Positions 58,434 to 64,000 of a stretch of 64,000 nucleotides of DNA are shown piece by piece. Position 1 is the stretch's first letter. Every line of letters starts with the position of its first letter. Location: positions 58,595,584 to 58,659,583 of the forward strand of contig CM043705.1 of assembly GCA_023935145.1 (NCBI GenBank), in the 5' to 3' direction. This stretch comes from Bretschneidera sinensis. Its lineage: Eukaryota > Streptophyta > Magnoliopsida > Brassicales > Akaniaceae. The position numbers were made by a program, and so were the translations under genes. Under the pieces are notes generated by a model. That model saw nothing but the letters and a program-made list of their open reading frames with translations. It did no database searches and was not told the origin of the DNA.

Positions 58434-58612
58434 TGATGAGTCTTAATATTGCATATTTAAGCCCTTAAATTATATGTGTTAAACTATTAGTTTGTATTAT
58501 TTCACTTTATTTTATGTCTTTTCTGTGTCTTGTGTATTTTTATAGGTTTGTGAAAAAAAATGAAGCATTTCGGGAGATGTCAAGCTTCAAGAGCAAAAGC
58601 TGAGGATGCCTA

Positions 58613-58782
58613 GTGCTATCGAGCGCACGAGACATGTGATCGAGCGTACCTGCCTACGAACGAGCGCATGGTCAACATCCCACATCGAAATCTTTGCAGT
58701 GCAGTGCACCCGCGATCGAGTGCATATGACATGCGATCGAGCGCACATGCGATCGATCGCACTAATCTGCGATCGAGCGCAC
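58613..58782. repeat. GCGATCGAGCGC motif cluster in 3' Athila LTR
   Basis: Six or seven variants of TGCGATCGAGCGCA, including the longer palindrome TGCGATCGATCGCA, lie just upstream of the TATA box. Confidence 0.75.
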
Positions 58783-58835
58783 TCGGGCAGTATTCCATAT
58801 CGAATCTGCAACCCATTGTGCTCCGGGACTCCCCC

Positions 58836-58843
58836 TATAAAAG
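58836..58843 (+). promoter_or_regulatory. TATA box of 3' Athila LTR
   Basis: TATAAAAG, about 55 bases after the motif cluster. The 5' LTR has TCTAAAAG at the matching place, so the promoter that would drive the element is damaged. Confidence 0.65.
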
Positions 58844-59656
58844 AACCATCTTACTTCATCATTCAGTGTGCAATTCCTGGGCCATTTGGTGTAATCCGGT
58901 GGACGTCTACTAGTATTCTGGTGGACCCTGAAGGCTTTGCTACCACGAGGGGAAGCGCCACCCAATAACGAGTGGAATTTCTACCATGTATAGTAATTTA
59001 TTTCTTTTTATCTAATTTTAAAGTTTAATGTTTAGCACTTGTATTGTGAACTTTAGTTTCATAATTATGAGAGGCTAAAATCTTCAGCTAAGGTTGAAGA
59101 TGAAGCCTTTCCATTGTTTAGCATTATATTTTCAGATTTGCGCATAATAATTCTAATGTTTTTAGTATAAATGTTCTGTTCAATTATTTGAGTAAATCTT
59201 ATAATTGATTGCTTTTAATTGTTAAATCGGATATTCTTTGTGTTTCATCTGATGGATACATCGAACCGTTTTCGACTAAATTGGATTTTCTTTGTGATTT
59301 GTTAGAAGTGGATACATTTGATGCTTTTGGTTTAATTAGGATATCCGGTTTTTTTTTTTGTTTAAAGTTGGATTCATAGAAATTTTTGATTACTTTTATA
59401 TAGAACATGAAAATATATGCTTTACTTTGGTGGGGTGGATTCAGAAACCTTAGTCTTTTTAACATTTTCTTTAAACCAATTTAGCTTAAGTTTATATTTC
59501 TTTGCACAATATAATACAAAATTCGGAACTAGGTTAAAATAGGGTTAATTTAAATAAAATTATATTTTCACGACGCAATTCCCTGTGGATTCAACCTCGC
59601 ACTTGCACACACTATATTGCAAACGATTAGTGTGCTTGCGAGTAATTTAAAACTCA

Positions 59657-60536
59657 CAACATATCTGAAAGGAATGTTGCCTTCTTCAAAACCTGTGACC
59701 CTACTGATTTCAAACAGTTTAGCCCTAGATATCCCAGCAGTGTACATGCTTGATTTTGGTAAGCTTGCTTGAAGGCCAGAGCTGTCACTGAACCTCTTTA
59801 CACACTCCATTAGCATGCTGACTGACCTTACGTCCCCTATTGCAAATAGGATAAGATCATCTGCAAATGCTAGATGAGTTATCTTGAGTTGCCCACATTT
59901 AGGCTGAAATTTAAATTCAGGGGATTCATTCAACCTTGACAGCAGTCTTGAGAGGTATTCCGGGCATATAACAAAGAGGAATGGGGATAAAGGATCACCT
60001 TGTCTGAGCCCTCACTTTCCTTCAAAGAACCCATGGAGACTTTCATTAAGAGTTATGGAATATGATGTTGTAGTTACACACTCCATGACTCATTTTATGA
60101 ACTTAGCTGGGAAGCCTAATCCCATGAGCATACTTTCCAAGAATTCCCAATTGACTGAATCATAAGCTTTCCTCAGATCAATCTTCAACATACACCTAGG
60201 AGAAATTTTCTTCCTGCTATATTTACAGAGAAGCTCCTGCACTAGATAAATACTTTCAATCATACTTTTGTTTTTGATGAAAGCAGCCTGAGTAGGGTTA
60301 ATAATACTAACCAAAATGGAAGCTAAACGAGAAGTAATTATCTTAGAGATGACTTTGTATACCACATTACTGCAAGCAATGGGCTTGAATTCTTCCACTC
60401 TAGTTGCTTGCATAGTTTTAGGGATCATTGCCAAGGTAGTGTGATTGATTTGTTTAAGCAACTTGCCATTTCTGAAAAATTCTTGCGCTCCCCCCACAAA
60501 ATCTTGTTTAATAATTTCCCAAGCTTTCTTGAACAA
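59657..60536 (-). pseudogene. LINE reverse transcriptase domain (part)
   Basis: The minus-strand frames read FKPIACSNVVYKVISKIITS, NPTQAAFIKNKSMIESI and the catalytic-aspartate motif MLKIDLRKAYDSVNWEFL (60536-60090). Then comes LAFADDLILF, the FADD catalytic box (59933-59660), ending in GNIPFRY at the Athila insertion. L1-type RT is needed for target-primed insertion. A frameshift or stop region near 60000-60090 separates the two parts. Confidence 0.9.
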
Positions 60537-60574
60537 GGTTGACGTGTACCCATCAGGTCTAGGGAATTTATCCT

Positions 60575-61822
60575 TGTAGATTGAGGTTTCAACCCAAGAG
60601 GGGGGTGAATTAAGTTTTTAAAACTTTTTGCGGAATTAATACAAGTTTATAAAAATGAAATAGCAGCAAACAAATAATACAAGTAATGTGCTGTAAATAA
60701 AGAGTTTAAGGAAAGATGATGCAAACACAATATATAGTGGTTCGGCAATATCGGATTCGTTCTGACCCTACGTCCACTTTCTTCAAGGAACTCCTTGAAG
60801 TAATCCACTAAGAAAACTTAGTCGCACAACTTAGCCGGGGGTTGCACAAACCGTACACAAGCAACTTACATGTGTTGCTTAAACCGAACAATCCCCTTCT
60901 TTTCGGAAGTTTCTCCTTCCTCTCGGAAGTAATCCCTTTACAAAAGATAGTGTAAAGTAAAAGGTAGAGAGACAGCAAGTGAAAGCTTATTACAACATAA
61001 ATGTCTCTCTTTCAAAGTAAAGCTTGAAGAAATGGCTCAACAAGATTATTTCAAAGCTTTTTGTGTTTCAAGAGTATAAAAACTTGATTGTGTGGGATCA
61101 AATCTTTTTGAATGTATGTAGCTTGTTATTGAATGCTTAACTGAATGGGTTTGTATAACAATCAATTAAAATGGCCATTAGGACTTTAATTTGAAAAAGA
61201 TTTACTTTAAAACGTTCAGATTTGGAGTCCAACGGTCATATTTTTGAACTACCAGTCGATTGGGTCGAGATACCAGTCGACTGTATTCACTTGAAAAAAT
61301 CACGTTTTCAGACCTTTTGGGTATCTAGTCGACTGGTATACTTCATCCAGTCGACTGGGGACTTTCTGTCCCTTTTACCAGTCGACTGGGTTGATTCATC
61401 CAGTCGACTGGGGACTTACTGTCCATGTACCAATCGACTGGGTTGATTCATCCAGTCGACTAGGGACCTTCTGTCCCATATACCAGTCGATTGGTATATG
61501 TACACAGTCGACTGGGTTGTCTTCTAACCCAATTTTTCTTTTGTTTTTCATTAAAAACATTTGTTTTGAAATTAAAGGTTTTAGAAAACCTTTTGTGTTC
61601 GAGCCATTGAACAAGCTAATACCATAAGTGAGACTTACATTGGTTCTAAACCTTAAGACCTATACTAGATCTTCAGTCTTCACTTGATACTTGATTTGGT
61701 TCGAGTTCTTGCTCTTTGTTCCTTAGTTGAATGCGTTTGATCCTTAATACAACTTAGCTTAAACTTGTTAGAAAAATAACAGTTGTGTTTTGCCATCATT
61801 AAAATACGGGCGAGGGTCAACA
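60575..61822 (-). mobile_element. 3' LTR of copia copy B
   Basis: It starts TGTAGATTGAGG and ends GGGTCAACA, 1248 bases. The palindrome array is at 61252-61515, with more point variants than copy A. The TATA box is degraded to TATACAAA (near 61151-61160 on the minus strand). A partial duplication of the array (extra CCAGTCGACTGG with GTATACTTCA) makes it slightly longer. Confidence 0.9.
61252..61515. repeat. CCAGTCGACTGG palindrome array of copy B LTR
   Basis: About nine copies, several with one base changed (CCAGTCGATTGG, CCAATCGACTGG, CTAGTCGACTGG). Same position in the LTR as in copy A. Confidence 0.85.
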
Positions 61823-62520
61823 ATCTCTCCCTTTTTGATGATGACAAAACTAATAATGTTAAAACAGTTTTAAAAGCTAAGTGTTAGAATTTTACAAAAA
61901 TTTGGACAGAATCTCTTCTGTTTTTTTGAGTAAAACCACCCTGTAAACAAGCAAACACAGTTTATATCTCTTTCAACCAATCCATAATCAAACTCAACCA
62001 ATCAATAAACATTTTATAAGGCTATGGAGCAATGCTCCCCCTAAGGCTATAGAGCAATGCTCCCCCTAAATCTATGCATTGGATATGTTCACTTAGACTT
62101 TTTCGTCTTTCTCATTTTTCTCCCCCGTTTTGAAAATAGCAACCAAAGGGGGCATAAAACAAAAAATAAGCTAATTTGCCAATACAGTCATCTAGAGTAT
62201 AAGAAAACAAACTTGTACACGAAAATTTGGCTTCATTCAGATTTCGGAAGCCTTCCCGAAAAGAACCAGAAGTTTTCATACACGTATAAGCATTTTAGAG
62301 TAGTTTAGTGACTAAACGGAGTTGTAAAACAATGCTAACATATCACAAATAGCATAAATAGATGCAAGAAATATGGCTAATAGAAATACTTCATCATATA
62401 TAAAAAGTCAATACACAAACGGGCTTCATAGAGCCATAACTAAGACATAATAATACATGATATGTCTGTGCTATGTGATAAGAGTTAGAAAAACACTAAG
62501 TACATAATAAAGACATAGAC
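61823..62520 (-). other. Polypurine tracts and spacer of copy B
   Basis: Minus-strand tracts AAAAAGGGAGAGAT (next to the LTR), TTAGGGGGAGCATTG twice (a short duplication near 62033-62066) and AACGGGGGAGAAAAA (near 62119) mirror copy A. No coding frame is convincing. Confidence 0.6.
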
Positions 62521-63780
62521 TCAAGGTCCGGGAGAGTCTGAGCCATCACGAAGAAGTTCCCTAATCTCAGCTAGGGAACCCTCAGTGTGCTCTCGATGTA
62601 ACTCGAAGTCGTCCCGTAGGTGGTCTATAGAGGAGCTCAATCTCTGCTAGTCAGACTGCATGGACTGGAAACCGGACTCCATTGTCATATGGAGGCTCGT
62701 GATAGCTCGTAGGATGTCATTATATCCAGCCTGACCAGTACTCGAGGCACCAATGGGAGGTGCTCGGGTATCCGTCTCTATCTCAGCAGCTGTATCAGCA
62801 GCAGCATCCTCATCACTGTCGCTCGCATCCTCTCGGATCCTCAAGTGCTTTTCGGCCTTCGGATAGAGGAACCCATCACGTACAGTACATCCCATCTTCT
62901 TCAGTGATGAGATGTTGATGATGTCCATCAATCTGATATCCTGAGCCTTGGAGGCAAGCAAAGGTACCCGGAAGTGCTGGAGGATGAGTATAATGAGCAT
63001 CCCATAAGGAAGACATCCGGAGTCGTTTGCTTCATCATTTATCATATTGGCGAGCAGCAGAGGGTAGTTATTGAAGTGGTGCCCAGATTTTAGGCACCAA
63101 ATTAATACTGTATCTATTTTAGATAGATACCCTCGACTCCCGAGTCTTGGGTGGATGGTCCAACTGACTATCAGCTGAAACATCTTCGAGTCAAGGGGCA
63201 TATCACTACATGTGTGAAATATAATGGGTCTGTACATATAGTTAGGGTCTCCCTTGACTATCTGACAGGCTGCCTCAACGTCGAAGCTGTCTGGCCATCC
63301 ATCCAGACTCCACTGAATCCCCCTTACCGAGATTCTCAGTATGCTCATCAAGAGGTCGGTGTTGACCTCAAACTCCACACCGCTGACTCTGGTTCTGAAT
63401 CTCAGAGCCAGAGGACTGGGTTTCACCAAGTTCGCGTAGAACTAGTGAATCAGTCGCGGGTAATATTTCTCATGAATTCTGACCAGTGGGGTCAGATTTA
63501 TTGCCTCAAAGGCAGGCAGAATATCGAAATTTCCATAGCGAATGAAGTCGAAATCAATGACTCTACCCGTCATGATTTTCTTGTGACGGATTATTGAGTT
63601 ATACTTTGCATGTGCTGTCGGACTGTAAAACAGAGTCTCCTCCAACTCTGTTCTGGGCTCCTTGCTAGATGAGTCTGCTGCTCCCTTTCTTTTCGACCCC
63701 GATGCCGAAGGTTTTGAAGATCTTGGCTTTTTAGGGGCATTTGGTCCACTTGTGAGTTTTATACGGATTTTATCGCTCAT
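62521..63780 (-). pseudogene. Third ORF of copia copy B, two nonsense codons
   Basis: The frame of 419 codons from MSDKIRIKLTSG (63780) to a TGA at 62521 aligns with the ORF at 11823-13079. It has an in-frame TAG after YYPRLIH (near 63440, CAG in copy A) and another TAG near 62647 (TAC in copy A), but keeps the TGG that is TGA in copy A. So different single changes broke each copy. The Lys/Ser-rich N terminus, the central domain (SKIDTVLIWCLKSGHH, CLPYGMLIILILQHFRVPL), the acidic stretch and the C-terminal helix are all kept. Confidence 0.85.
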
Positions 63781-64000
63781 TTTGAAGAAAAATGATTTTT
63801 TGGGGAAAAAGGATTTTGGTGAAAATGAGAGATTTTAACCGTAGAAAGTCAAAAATCTCTTTGTGGAAGTGTAGATCGGTGTTTTTAGATGAAGTTTGGA
63901 TGATTTTTGGATCAAAAAGATGAATTTTTCTAAAGAAAGAAAATTTGAGAGCTTAAAAATGACATAAAATTTCAAAAAAATGAACAGTCCTATTTATAAT
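63781..64000 (-). promoter_or_regulatory. Leader and TATA box of the third ORF, copy B
   Basis: The region upstream of the ORF matches 13080-13300 in copy A. The minus strand has TATAAATA at 63991-63998, 210 bases from the ATG. The palindrome array that precedes it in copy A would lie just outside the window. Confidence 0.5.

Larger units (their letters stand above)
50418..59656 (+). mobile_element. Complete Athila-type Ty3/gypsy element
   Basis: The 9239-base plus-strand element has LTR (50418-51619), a tRNA-Asp primer site, gag, protease, RT, RNase H, integrase, a 1.4 kb non-coding tail with three G-rich tracts and LTR (58434-59656). Flanks CAAGA (50413-50417) and CAACA (59657-59661) match at 4 of 5. 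Removing the element joins the LINE RT frame exactly (PFRY to LGVPLA). The tRNA-Asp primer, FMDD-type RT and the [19 protein letters not shown] integrase text point to Athila. Many stops; dead. Confidence 0.9.
58434..59656 (+). mobile_element. 3' LTR of the Athila element
   Basis: The 1223-base LTR starts TGATGAGTCTTA directly after the polypurine tract and ends AAAACTCA. The motif cluster is at 58613-58782 and an intact TATA box (TATAAAAG) at 58836-58843. Confidence 0.9.
49233..60574 (-). mobile_element. L1-type LINE, split by an Athila element and cut by a second copia
   Basis: On the plus strand the left end is a T run followed by ATCGGTAAAGGTAATTATAT, which on the minus strand is a plant LINE 3' end (TTACCTTTACCGAT then poly-A). 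The ORF2 end, with a zf-RVT-type Cys/His domain, is at 49324-50412. The RT is at 59660-60536, separated by the Athila insertion 50413-59661. The 5' part is cut by copia copy B at 60575 and would lie beyond the window. Several stops and frameshifts make it dead. Confidence 0.85.
60575..64000 (-). mobile_element. Second Sirevirus-like copia element (copy B), 3' part
   Basis: An LTR (60575-61822), polypurine tracts, the spacer and the third ORF match copy A in order and sequence on the minus strand. The element continues beyond the window end. It is inserted in the LINE; the five bases before it are ATCCT (60570-60574), to be matched at the far end. It is more diverged from copy A than copy A's two LTRs are from each other. 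Confidence 0.95.

Noticed and set aside
59651..59661. Alternative Athila end at CACAACA with a different target duplication
   Set aside because: With the end at 59656, the TG/CA-type termini, the CAAGA/CAACA flanks and the LINE reading frame all agree; other choices break at least one.

Overview
The window is nuclear plant DNA, most likely from a eudicot. It holds a pentatricopeptide-repeat (PPR) gene of the Arabidopsis At1g05670 type, a decayed HIPL (hedgehog-interacting-protein-like) gene, a GUB_WAK-type extracellular protein gene with a GT-AG intron, a plant tRNA-Gly(GCC), and nested plant retrotransposons of the Tekay, Athila, Sirevirus-like copia and L1-type LINE groups. The species cannot be told from the sequence alone. 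Retrotransposon DNA makes up most of the window; host genes lie mainly between about 33.8 and 47.6 kb.

Layout. 1-5160: end of an Athila LTR fused to a broken Tekay-type Ty3/gypsy relic (minus strand), itself split by a solo LTR (310-1388) with a perfect 5-base target duplication. 5161-6540: AT-rich degenerate repeats, a small TRIM-like solo LTR and a scrap of gypsy pol. 6540-21163: two more LTRs of the relic's subfamily in tandem; the second is split by a complete 10.3 kb Ty1/copia element (9926-20202, minus strand, duplication ATTAT). 21164-23417: copia LTR remnant, a glutathione-S-transferase exon scrap and AT-rich sequence. 23418-33338: complete 9.9 kb Tekay chromovirus (minus strand, duplication CTACT). 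33822-33892: tRNA-Gly. 34062-36744: HIPL pseudogene. 37554-39812: PPR gene (minus) with two single-base frameshifts. 41529-42500: a non-autonomous hAT-like element; further MITE or foldback elements follow. 46475-47502: the only protein gene that looks intact, a two-exon secreted or surface GUB_WAK protein. 49233-60574: a LINE (minus) split by a complete Athila element (50418-59656, plus). 60575-64000: 3' half of a second copy of the copia element, also inserted in the LINE and running out of the window.

Most notable system. The Sirevirus-like copia element has, downstream of pol and in the same sense, a third ORF of about 418 codons that resembles the domain of unknown function called putative plant transposon protein. 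In the 9926-20202 copy this ORF is preceded by its own promoter-like module: an array of the palindrome CCAGTCGACTGG followed by a TATA box. The element's LTRs have the same array-plus-TATA arrangement. The second copy keeps the ORF, and the TATA box at the same distance, up to the window edge. The two copies carry different nonsense mutations, so the ORF was probably intact in their ancestor. Two unrelated LTR families in the window (Athila and the solo LTR at 310-1388) also carry short GC-rich motif arrays just upstream of their TATA boxes.

All autonomous elements here are inactivated. Many of their in-frame stops are what C-to-T (or G-to-A) change would make from CAG, CGA or TGG, as expected of methylated, silenced repeats.
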